From: Euglena gracilis
Lineage: Eukaryota > Euglenida > Euglenophyceae > Euglenales
Direction of reading: 5' to 3'
Assembly: GCA_039621445.1 (NCBI GenBank)
Contig: CP154956.1
Coordinates: forward strand, 56,679,220 to 56,743,219
Length of the DNA stretch: 64,000 bases
Part shown: positions 47,603 through 55,726 of the stretch, piece after piece
Numbering within the stretch: position 1 is the first letter of the stretch
How the letters are laid out: every line of letters begins with the position of its first letter
The notes under the pieces: model-generated
What the model was told of the DNA's origin: nothing
The model's database searches: none
What the model saw: the letters and a program-made list of their open reading frames with translations, nothing else
Translations under genes and position numbers: made by a program

Positions 47603-48196
47603 AATTCCCCGCGCGGCCTTTTTTAAAAGTTGTTTCATTTTCTTGGGTTAAAAAGACCTTTTTCTTTTTTGGGCTTGGTGTGGGGTGGGTCCTTGGGGGG
47701 TCACAAATCGGGTATAAAACACCTGTAGGTCTTGCTCAAAGCAGCGAAATGCTTTCAAATGGGTGGTCGTGGTCAGTGAAGGTCTTCGGTGCCGGCGAAC
47801 TGGCGCTTCTTAGGCACACCAGCAGCAACAACTCCTGCTTCAGACTTCACTTCAGATCACAGGACCAATGCTTGAACAGATAATCAACTTCCACTTCCAA
47901 TGAAATCTTGACAAACTTGAATTGGCTTGAAACTTGAACCAAATAGGCCAATGGCAAATAGATAATCAGCTTGAGCAAAGACAGAGTAGTGACAGAGCCT
48001 TGTGGGAGTCAGTGGTCAAAATGTGGTCAGAGGTTAAAATTCAGTTAGGAGGGGATTATCCTAATTGTTTCATTATTGAAACTGTAGGCCCCTGGTTGGG
48101 TCAAGTCCCCTGGTTAGTTCTGTGGCGCCTGGGTTAGCTTTTAAGGTTAGCGCCTGAGGTTAACTAACTTACCAGGGCACTCAGCGCCCCTGACTC
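47603..48196 (-). repeat. Element F 3' LTR
   Basis: 594 bp from AATTCCCCGCGCGG to GCCCCTGACTC on +. It lacks the MITE carried by the other copy. A purine tract (GGGAAGGGGAG on minus, 48200-48210) lies next to its inner end. Confidence 0.8.
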
Positions 48197-49517
48197 ACAC
48201 TCCCCTTCCCAAGGACTTGTCTACAACTCTTTTCGACTCACTTAGGAAGGGGTGCGGAGTGCGTTTGTGGTAAGGGGGCTGGCCGTTTATGTTTTTGGTC
48301 ACAGGCTACCTTCCCTCGGGGTGGGGGGGCTGGCCTGGTCTCCTTTTTTTTTTCAGGTGGCTGTTCCCCAGTTCCCTTGTCGTGTGGGGGGGGGCAGGCG
48401 CCAGGCGCCGACCACCCCTTTTTTTTTGCAAAGGGGGGGGCAGCTCCCGTTCTTTCGGTTAAAATCAGGCTGGGGCAGGGCCCGGTTTTTTTTCAGGGGG
48501 GGTCAGGTGGCTGGTTCCCCCCTGGGGGGGGGGGGAAGGCCTCCAGCACCGCCCACAACCAAGAAAATATTTTTCTTTTTTTTGTGGGGGGGCAGTTGGC
48601 TGGGCCCCCGGGTTTTTTTTGTTTTTTTTCTCCCCCCCAGGTCCAGGTCCTGAACGGGGTGGGGGCAGGCAAACGCTGCCCACTTCAGCCAAAAAGTCGT
48701 TTTTAATTCCTTTTTACACTCCCTGGGGTGTATCCTGGCACCCCGGATCGGTCAGGTGGGGGGGGGCAGCAGGCTCCTTAATGCCCCTCTTCCGCTCCAC
48801 CCCCTCCCTTTCGTCAAACGTCTGCGTAGTTGAAAAATACACAAATTAAGCGGAGGGCTGGGTTTCACTTGGGCCCTCTACGCTCTGGATCAGACCGAGT
48901 GTGGCCAACCCAGGTTCTGGTTCCTTTTTCTTTTTTCTTTCTTTGCAGGTCCGGGGCTACCCCCCCCCCTCGAGGCCCTTCGTAGCGGGGGGGGGGGGGG
49001 GCAGGCGTTAAGCGCTGCCCACGGTCTGTTTTTTTTGGGGGGGGGCAGTTGGCTGGGCCCCCCATCTTTTCCTTTTGGGGGGGCAGTTGGCTGGCCCCCC
49101 CCCATCTTTTCCTTTCTTGTCTTTTTTTTGTTTTTCTTTTCTTTTTGCTTTTTTTTGGGGGGGTGCGGTGGCTGGACCCCCCCAGGTCCCTTGTCGGTGG
49201 GGGGGAAACGGCAGGCGCCAAGCGCCGCTCCCCTTTTTTTTTAATAAAAAATCTCTGCCCCAACCTTAGGCTGCCCGTGGGGGGGCACGCAGGCCCTCGC
49301 TGAGGGGGGGGGGGGGGCACCCTAGGTTCAGTGTGGGGGGAGCACCCCAGGTTCGGCGTGGGGGGGGGGGGGCGCTCCAGGTTCAGTGTGGGACAGCTTC
49401 CTTCCCACTGCGGTTGAAGAAACGGTCTGAGAGCTCTGGACAGGTAAAGGGGGGGCTGCGAGGGGGCAGCCGAACCAATATGGGGGTGGGGGGGGGAAGG
49501 GAGCCTCCAGGGGGGAG
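48197..49517. other. Element F 3' region, homopolymer-rich repeats
   Basis: Untranslated-looking DNA with many G6-G12 and T8-T10 runs and repeated GGGGGCAGTTGGCTGG units between 48400 and 49200. Long Pro-rich frames here, on minus up to 49989, follow from the C runs and are not convincing genes. Confidence 0.6.
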
Positions 49518-50171
49518 CTAGCCCCAGAGGTCCCGGAGGTACCAGGGGGTGGGGCGTCGCGGGGGCGAGTCGCTGTCGGAGGAGGAGGGGGAGGTCGGCG
49601 ACGCCGGGGGGACGGGGTCCGCTCCGGAGTCCCGAGTTAGAGGGGGGGCTGAGGGAGCGGGGGCTGCGGGGGCTGCTGCAGACGGAGCGCCCGCGCTCCC
49701 TCCAGGGGGGTGGTGTCGTTGTTGGGGTGGGCTGGGGTGGTATTGGGGTGGGTGTAGGCTGGGTAGGGGTGGGTGTGGGCGTTCTCCAGCAGGTGGCGGG
49801 GGGGAGCTCGGCCTCGAGGGCCTTGCGTAGGGGTGGGGGTAGAATTGTGGGGATGATGAAATCGGGGGTTGGGGGTGGCTGATATGGGGGAGGGGGTGGG
49901 CGTCGAAGGGGTTGAGGTTGAAAGTAGGGGTGGTGCTGTTGGGGTTGTTGGTGTAGGTGTCGGCGTTGTGGACGTCGATGTCGGGGCATCTGTGAGGAAA
50001 TGTGGGGATGATGAAGACAAGGAACCTTGTCACTTCATCAGTTCCAACAATTCCTTGACGTCCAAATCCACCCCGTTCTCCACACAATAGGCAACCACGT
50101 CCTTGTTGATTCTGAAGAAGAAATTCCCCAGTGGTTCCCATTGGTCCTCTTCTGGCCCAAATCCTTTCCAC
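49518..50171 (-). CDS. Candidate Pro/Ser-rich accessory ORF of element F
   Basis: 217 codons overlapping the chromodomain end in another frame. After about 60 residues of overlap it reads PHISHPQPPISSSPQFYPHP, then Pro/Ala-rich sequence and a more complex tail (SDSDSPPRRPTPWYLRDLWG) before the stop. The non-repetitive tail is why I list it. A chance open frame in C-rich DNA remains likely. Confidence 0.3.
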   Translation of the reverse strand: MERIWARRGPMGTTGEFLLQNQQGRGCLLCGERGGFGRQGIVGTDEVTRFLVFIIPTFPHRCPDIDVHNADTYTNNPNSTTPTFNLNPFDAHPLPHISHPQPPISSSPQFYPHPYARPSRPSSPPPPAGERPHPPLPSLHPPQYHPSPPQQRHHPPGGSAGAPSAAAPAAPAPSAPPLTRDSGADPVPPASPTSPSSSDSDSPPRRPTPWYLRDLWG

Positions 50172-50437
50172 CGCACCAAAAATTCCGTCTTCCCGTTTTC
50201 ATGTCGGTGGTTGAGCACGCTTTCCACCTCCCACTCGTCGGGTCCAACCTCCAGTTCTTGTGCTTTCCCACACCAAAAATACAAAGGCACGGGGGTGGTC
50301 GAGTAAAGGTCTTCCACGTGTGGTTTCAGTTGGGAACGGTGGGCTGGTTGTCGCTTCCCCGGCTGAAGCTCCACCACATAGGAGTGGTCTCCCACTCTTT
50401 CAAAAACCACCGCTGGCCCTTTCCACCTGGGTTCCAA
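50030..50437 (-). CDS. Element F chromodomain (end of Pol)
   Basis: 135 codons. An SH3-like linker (EPRWKGPAVVFERVGDHSY) leads to a chromodomain: VESVLNHRHENGKTEFLVRW then GFGPEEDQWEPLGNF. It is separated from the integrase frame by a break near 50440-50530. Confidence 0.9.
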   Translation of the reverse strand: MEPRWKGPAVVFERVGDHSYVVELQPGKRQPAHRSQLKPHVEDLYSTTPVPLYFWCGKAQELEVGPDEWEVESVLNHRHENGKTEFLVRWKGFGPEEDQWEPLGNFFFRINKDVVAYCVENGVDLDVKELLELMK

Positions 50438-50520
50438 CCTGTCGGTTCCAGGCTGTCGTTAAGGTTGGTACCAAACCTTGGAACCAATCTGAAGGGCTGG
50501 TGGTTCACGTCGTTTCTGGT

Positions 50521-51711
50521 TCACAGCCTCTTTCCGAGCCTCCAGTTTTTCATTGAGCGTTTGGGCCACCCACCTTGTTCCTTCATTCGCTTGAGGAATT
50601 CGGTTGCACCTTCAGCCTCCCGCTGTGGTTTGTGCGGAATCCCACACAACGGTCGGTGTCGCCCAAAAACAATTTCATAAGGGGACAATCCAGCCTCACC
50701 CGGCACGTCGTGAATGGCTCTCAGGGCCCGTGGGAGGAGTTCCACCCACGGGACACCGTTTTGTGCAGCCAGTTTTGCAAGTCTCCGCATTACCTGCTGC
50801 CCGGCTACCTCTGCCCTTCCGTTCGCCTGATGGTGATAAGCCTGTCCATAGGCAACCCTTACACCGTGTGCCGCGCACAGAGTTTTCCGCCAGGCTGCTA
50901 TGAACTGTGGACCCCTGTCGGAACTCACCACCGAGGGGATTCCGAACAGATCCCACTGTCGAAGCATTTCCTTGGCCACCTTTTCAGCTGGGAGACCCTT
51001 GTTAAGATGGGGGGTAGCAACCATCCACCCACTCAATCGATCCACACAAAGTGCCAAAGTGTCGTACCGTTTCCCTTCAAAAGTGGTTTCCGGTAGTGCA
51101 AAGAGGTCGACCGCCACGCTGTCCATCAGGTGGGGCGGGACCGGTGTTGGTTGTATCGGACACTTGAAAGGTTGATGGTTCGGCTCAGTGACCTGACACG
51201 TTTCACACATACCCATCATTTTGCTGGTCAGTTTTTTTGCGTGTTGGTGGTCAGCGAAAAGAAACCACCGACCCATCTGATCCCACAGCCGTTCAGCCCC
51301 TGGGTGTCCCGCCGCTTCGTGGTGTTCCCTGATGACCCTCCCCATAACATCCCTTGGTACACACAAGAGTCCGTGTTTGAAGAGCCTTCCGTTTTCAAAT
51401 CGGAAGCCCTCAGGCCATTCTTTGAACCCCGAATCCTCCAACCCCTTGAGCACAGGGTCCCACTTGGGGCACCCGCTGTACCCGCTCCTCCAGTCCTCGT
51501 CCATCACCGACTGCGACCCTGTCGGTGGAAGCTCCGGGGCGTGCACTCCCCTTGATGGAGGTCCCACAGGCATGCTCGACGAAGATGAGGGACGCTGCGC
51601 GTCCTCGAGTCCGTTCTCCCCTGTACTTGCTGTTTTTGGAGGGTCCACAGGGTCCTCCTCCAAGGTTCTTCGCCTAGGGGGGTCTTCCCCTGTGGCTGTC
51701 CTCTTGGCCAT
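50521..51711 (-). CDS. Element F integrase
   Basis: Starts in a Pro/Ser spacer. The HHCC finger (HHEAAGHPGAERLW ... CETCQ) is near residue 130. The catalytic core has DSVAVDLFALPE, DTLALCVDRLSGWM, PSVVSSDRGPQFIAAW and YHHQANGRAEVAGQQ. It ends in a frameshifted tail (PKRSMKNWRLGKRL). Confidence 0.9.
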   Translation of the reverse strand: MAKRTATGEDPPRRRTLEEDPVDPPKTASTGENGLEDAQRPSSSSSMPVGPPSRGVHAPELPPTGSQSVMDEDWRSGYSGCPKWDPVLKGLEDSGFKEWPEGFRFENGRLFKHGLLCVPRDVMGRVIREHHEAAGHPGAERLWDQMGRWFLFADHQHAKKLTSKMMGMCETCQVTEPNHQPFKCPIQPTPVPPHLMDSVAVDLFALPETTFEGKRYDTLALCVDRLSGWMVATPHLNKGLPAEKVAKEMLRQWDLFGIPSVVSSDRGPQFIAAWRKTLCAAHGVRVAYGQAYHHQANGRAEVAGQQVMRRLAKLAAQNGVPWVELLPRALRAIHDVPGEAGLSPYEIVFGRHRPLCGIPHKPQREAEGATEFLKRMKEQGGWPKRSMKNWRLGKRL

Positions 51712-52076
51712 TTCTTTTTCTGGGGTTCCCTTTTCTTGTGTGCCTTCGGTGTCCCTGTCCTTGGGTTTTGAAATTTTTGAATTTTTTTCTGGGGGGTCTC
51801 CTTCCCTGGTGTGACTTTACTCGTTGTGGCCGAATCCTCACCAGTCTTGGCCCCTCCCCTTGTTGTGACGGCCACAACGAGGGGTGGGTCTCCCAAATTT
51901 TTCTGTGCCCGCAGCAATTCCTTCATTGAAACCACTGAGCAGCCCCTTTCCTCCTTCCTTTCCTGTTCGATTATTTCTTGCATGAGGCGGTCATCCTCCT
52001 CACTGCCGTGCACACTGACGTCTGCAAACGCCTGTGAGGCGGGATAGGCCCACCTGCTCAAGGCGTCAGCCACCAC
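51504..52076 (-). pseudogene. Element F RNase H end and spacer
   Basis: VADALSRWAYPASQAFADVS is the usual end of Ty3 RNase H and matches the same segment in D. A charged spacer follows. Frame breaks on both sides (near 52140 and 51700) separate it from RT and integrase. Confidence 0.75.
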
Positions 52077-52143
52077 GTTGTCCTTCCCAGGTACGTAGGC
52101 TACCGTGATATCAAATTTTGAAAGGAGTTCGTGCCATCTGGCC

Positions 52144-55100
52144 CTACGTCCCTGTGGCTGTGTCCAGGATTTCCGTGGCCCAGGACTCGATTGCCTTGTG
52201 ATCGGTCAGGACCAGCACTGGTTGCATACCGATCCATGAGGGCCATTTCTGAAGGTCCAGGATCACCGCGTATGTCTCCTTGTCCCGTGGTGTCCAAGAC
52301 CTGACCTGTCCCGGTGCCAATTTCCGTGAACAAAGTGCCACTGGGGCCGTTTTCTTGGTCTGCGCCGTTGTGGTGTCCGGTTTCCCCAATCCATCCTCCA
52401 CAAACTGCTCCAAGGCAGCCCCCACAGCCCTGCCACTGGCATCCACTCGGAGGATGAATGGCTTGTCGGGGTTGACCGTTTGCAGTTTGAGGCTGCCCAA
52501 CAGTTTGTCCTTGATGGCCTGGAACGCCTTGCGTTCCTTCTCCCCGAAAAACACAGGCATCTGGCTCCCCTTTTTTCCCAGTCCCTTTTTCACCTTGAGT
52601 TTTTCCATCAGGTCCGCTGCCAGCTCCGCGTATCCTGGGATGTAGGAGGAGTAGTAGTTGGTGAATCCCAGGAATGCGCGGAGGGCTTTGATGGATTTCG
52701 GTTCTTCCCACTTTTCCAGGGCCATCAGTTTTCCTGGGGCTGGTCTCCGTTGTCCTCCCCCCAGGATGTGTCCGCAGAATTCCACTTCATGCACAAAAAA
52801 CTTACATTTCTTGATGTCGGCTACGAGCAGCTGTTTCTTGAGTGCCTCCATGACTCTGCGGATGTCCTTGTCGTGCTGGAGGATTGTTGCCTCTTCCGTT
52901 CCCTGCCAAACTGTGCCTACGATGATGTCATCTACGTAGGGGTTGGCAATGTCTGCGACCTCCTCCAGGCTGTATTCAATGACCCTCTGGAAAATTGGGA
53001 CTCCGTTTTTCATCCCCATCACCACTACTTTCCACTGCTTCGTTCCTCTTGGTGTACTACAGCAGGTGTAGGGTCGGGATTCCTTTCTCATGGGTTCCTG
53101 ATGGAAAGCATCCTTTAGGTCCAACACACTGTACATTGCCCGTTGACCCTGATGGACCAAGATGTCTTCGATCCGGGGGAGGGGGTGTGCGTCTGTCACT
53201 GTGGCCTCGTTCAGGGCAATGAAATCCACCACCCCCCTCCACCTTCCCCCTTTCTTGGCCACCACGAACGTGGGACTGGACCAGTCACTTCTCCCATCCT
53301 CCACCTTTTCATCCCTGACCCACTCGTCGACCATGTCCAGGAGTGCCTGTCGGCGTTCTCCGGTCATGTGGATGGGTCTTTGTTTTTTTGCCACCGTCCC
53401 AGGTTTGAGTTCTATTTTCCCGAAACCCAGTGGACCCCGTTCAGGGGGGTTTGGGTAGATCTTGTCCCTCAACACCACTCCCTCGTAGTCTTTACGCAGC
53501 TTTGCGACCAAATCTGTCACCCTGTCTCCGTCCACAGCCTGCCCTTCAGGCACGGCTATCACCCCCTGGACCCCCTGTGGGGCTTTGCGTTTTCTGGTTT
53601 CCAGATGCTGGGCCAGATTTTCCAAAACTGGTTCGTCTTCAAACAAAAATTCTTCCGTTTCACCTGCTTCTGCAGGCACCTGCAGGTTCATGGCCCGCAC
53701 CTTGCCGATTTTCTTCAAAATTTTTCTGTCACCCTGTTCCCGTTCTCTTACCCCTTTCCAACTTGTCAGCAGGAGCAATGGTTCCCCTATCAGGGCCAGT
53801 GAATGTAGGTGTGGAAAAACCCCTAAGTGGTGTTGCTCCATCCAGGGATAACCCAAAATGGCATCCATCTGGATTGCCGCGTCGTGGAACGTCCCCGTGG
53901 TTGTCCATTCCCTTGTGTTGTCTTGGTTGATAATCTGGGCCGTGAATTTCAGTGTTAGTGTCGTTTCGTGCAACCCTCCCCCCATCCGTGTGCCGTTGGC
54001 AGTAACGAGGGCCAAGGGGTGGTTTGACACCGTGAAGGCACCTGGGGGTAGGAGGTCTTTTCTGATCAGGTTGGTTTGGGCCCCTGTGTCCACGAGGGCC
54101 TTCAGGTCCACCGTTTCACCATTCGGGAAGATCGCACGAATGCCAATCAGAAGCTGCTTGGACTTCCCCCGTTTCACCACCTGTCCCAACAGTCGTTCCG
54201 ATGCTGGCCCGAGCAGCCGTTTTGGCAGGTGAACGTTTTCATGGTGCCTCCGTGGGATTTTTGGCTGTGCCGCAGGCTCCCGTGTGTTTCGTTCCTCTTT
54301 CCACCCCGCCAAATCTTGGATCAGTTTCTCTGGAATTCGATACTTTTTGTTTCTGGAAATACTCGTCGTGTTGGAGATTTTCACCCGGTGACCCTTCTGC
54401 CCTGGGATCAGGTTGGGACATGTTCTCCCGTCACACAGCTTTCCGTGCACTTGCAGAATATCTGGGCTGCCCCAGATTCGTGTTGGCTTTTTGTACCCCC
54501 AGTCGGGGTATTGAGAATAGTCCACATCCACGAAGGGATATGGTTTCATGTACTCCCTGTGTCTGAGGTACCCATGTCTGGGATATTCCAACCACCATTT
54601 CTGCGGTCGCAGGAATTTCACGATCTCCAGGGCCTTTTTGGCCAATGCATCCCCCTTCTCCAGTTGTCTTGGTCTGGTTGTGAGTGCCAGGCTGAATTCC
54701 GTGCAGGGAACCCCACAGACCACCGTGTGGAAGTCCCCAGGTTTCAGAACTTTTTTGTAGTCCCAAGTCAAAACATCCACCTGAAAATCTGCCTGCCACT
54801 TGGGGTCCAGGTCCACTGTCACCACCTGAAACCCCATTTTTTCGTATGCTTGGCCCACCGACTTGGTACCACAGAAAAGGTCCAGCGTTTTCCGTTTCGG
54901 TTCTGCTGAACGGTCCAAAACGTTTTTTCCCGGCAGGTCTGTTTTCCCCAGTGGCTGGTGTTCATCACCCCCATCCCCTGTCTCCAAAGGTGGAACATGT
55001 TGCACAGTCCCGAAGTTGACCTTGGACGTTGGGTGTGGGGGGGTCATGTGTCGGTGGAAGCCCGTCAGGTAATCACAGCGTTCCGTGTGCCCACACACCA

Positions 55101-55422
55101 GCAGCACCTCCACTGGCCACTGTGTTTCCCTGCAACCCTTGTCGACCCTGCCAAAAAATTTGGTTTTTGCGGGAAAAGTCATGGACATGAGGGTCAGTTT
55201 TCTGGCCTGTGGGTACCAAACTCGGTGTTTCCACTGAGGCACCACCAAAACCGCGTGGGCCTGGTCTGTCTGAATTTTTTGGTCACCTCTGGGATTTTGT
55301 CGAACGGGGGGTTGATCCACAGGAGGCTGCCCTGCCAATTTTTTGGAAGGCATCTGTGCCGTGTGGGCTGTCTGGTCCCCACCAACGCGAGAACCGCTTG
55401 TCCTGTTCTGTGGCGAAGGCAT
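52144..55422 (-). CDS. Element F cytosine-C5-MTase-like domain, protease, RT and RNase H
   Basis: 1092 codons. Residues 1-100 continue the DAM-like domain in a shifted frame. The C5-MTase-like domain starts with TLDLFCGTKSVG (179-190), continues with GVPCTEFSLAL (from 237) and WWLEYPRHGYL (from 276), where Asn of ENP is replaced by Tyr, then VDVDYSQYPDWGYKKPTRIW and a CDGRTCPNL Cys pair. The retropepsin has ALVDTGAQTNLIR (442-454). RT shows VLDLKDAFHQE and YVDDIIVG (829-836). RNase H shows FILRVDASGRAVGAALEQ and LTDHKAIESW. The frame ends within RNase H. Placing the methyltransferase between Gag and protease means it would be made as part of Gag-Pol and packaged. The loss of the motif VI Asn may reduce activity. 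Confidence 0.9.
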   Translation of the reverse strand: MPSPQNRTSGSRVGGDQTAHTAQMPSKKLAGQPPVDQPPVRQNPRGDQKIQTDQAHAVLVVPQWKHRVWYPQARKLTLMSMTFPAKTKFFGRVDKGCRETQWPVEVLLVCGHTERCDYLTGFHRHMTPPHPTSKVNFGTVQHVPPLETGDGGDEHQPLGKTDLPGKNVLDRSAEPKRKTLDLFCGTKSVGQAYEKMGFQVVTVDLDPKWQADFQVDVLTWDYKKVLKPGDFHTVVCGVPCTEFSLALTTRPRQLEKGDALAKKALEIVKFLRPQKWWLEYPRHGYLRHREYMKPYPFVDVDYSQYPDWGYKKPTRIWGSPDILQVHGKLCDGRTCPNLIPGQKGHRVKISNTTSISRNKKYRIPEKLIQDLAGWKEERNTREPAAQPKIPRRHHENVHLPKRLLGPASERLLGQVVKRGKSKQLLIGIRAIFPNGETVDLKALVDTGAQTNLIRKDLLPPGAFTVSNHPLALVTANGTRMGGGLHETTLTLKFTAQIINQDNTREWTTTGTFHDAAIQMDAILGYPWMEQHHLGVFPHLHSLALIGEPLLLLTSWKGVREREQGDRKILKKIGKVRAMNLQVPAEAGETEEFLFEDEPVLENLAQHLETRKRKAPQGVQGVIAVPEGQAVDGDRVTDLVAKLRKDYEGVVLRDKIYPNPPERGPLGFGKIELKPGTVAKKQRPIHMTGERRQALLDMVDEWVRDEKVEDGRSDWSSPTFVVAKKGGRWRGVVDFIALNEATVTDAHPLPRIEDILVHQGQRAMYSVLDLKDAFHQEPMRKESRPYTCCSTPRGTKQWKVVVMGMKNGVPIFQRVIEYSLEEVADIANPYVDDIIVGTVWQGTEEATILQHDKDIRRVMEALKKQLLVADIKKCKFFVHEVEFCGHILGGGQRRPAPGKLMALEKWEEPKSIKALRAFLGFTNYYSSYIPGYAELAADLMEKLKVKKGLGKKGSQMPVFFGEKERKAFQAIKDKLLGSLKLQTVNPDKPFILRVDASGRAVGAALEQFVEDGLGKPDTTTAQTKKTAPVALCSRKLAPGQVRSWTPRDKETYAVILDLQKWPSWIGMQPVLVLTDHKAIESWATEILDTATGT

Positions 55423-55726
55423 CCACCTGTGGTTGCAAACCGAAATGTGAGATGATTTTTTTCACAAAACTTTCCCGCACGTAGTACTGGTTGGTGATCC
55501 AACGGGAGGCTGCCCGCCCAAACCTGCAGCTAGCCTCCTCCCGTGGCACCTGAGTCTTTGTGTTTTGTCTTTGTCTGTTTTGCGCTTTCTGGTCTGAACC
55601 CCTGGATCCCTTACCTCCCTCCGTTCGCTGTTTATGCTGCGGTAATGGCTCCTTTCTGTCCCTCTGTTCGGCTTGTTCACTCAGAGAGTCGCCCCTCTCG
55701 TCCCCTCCCTCCTTACCGCAGCTGCT
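55283..55726 (-). pseudogene. Element F adenine-MTase-like (DAM) domain after the Gag UGA
   Basis: The frame after the Gag UGA at 55727-55729 stays open through a charged linker into VRESFVKKIISHFGLQPQVD, AFATEQDKRFSRWWGPDS and onward. The NPPF box (LLWINPPFDKIPEVTKKF) is in an adjacent frame (55194-55502), so the domain is split by frameshifts near 55370-55290. The domain matches the one following the cytosine domain in D and the one following RNase H in DIRS elements. Confidence 0.75.

Noticed and set aside
47631-48199. TG...CA boundaries for the LTRs of F
   Set aside because: Gives no target duplication and leaves 28 bp of F-like sequence in C, whereas 47603/60663 gives ACAA duplications and restores the C frame. 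Kept as the alternative.
48865-49989. 374-codon Pro-rich minus-strand frame
   Set aside because: Arises from C runs in the F 3' region; no non-repetitive segment.
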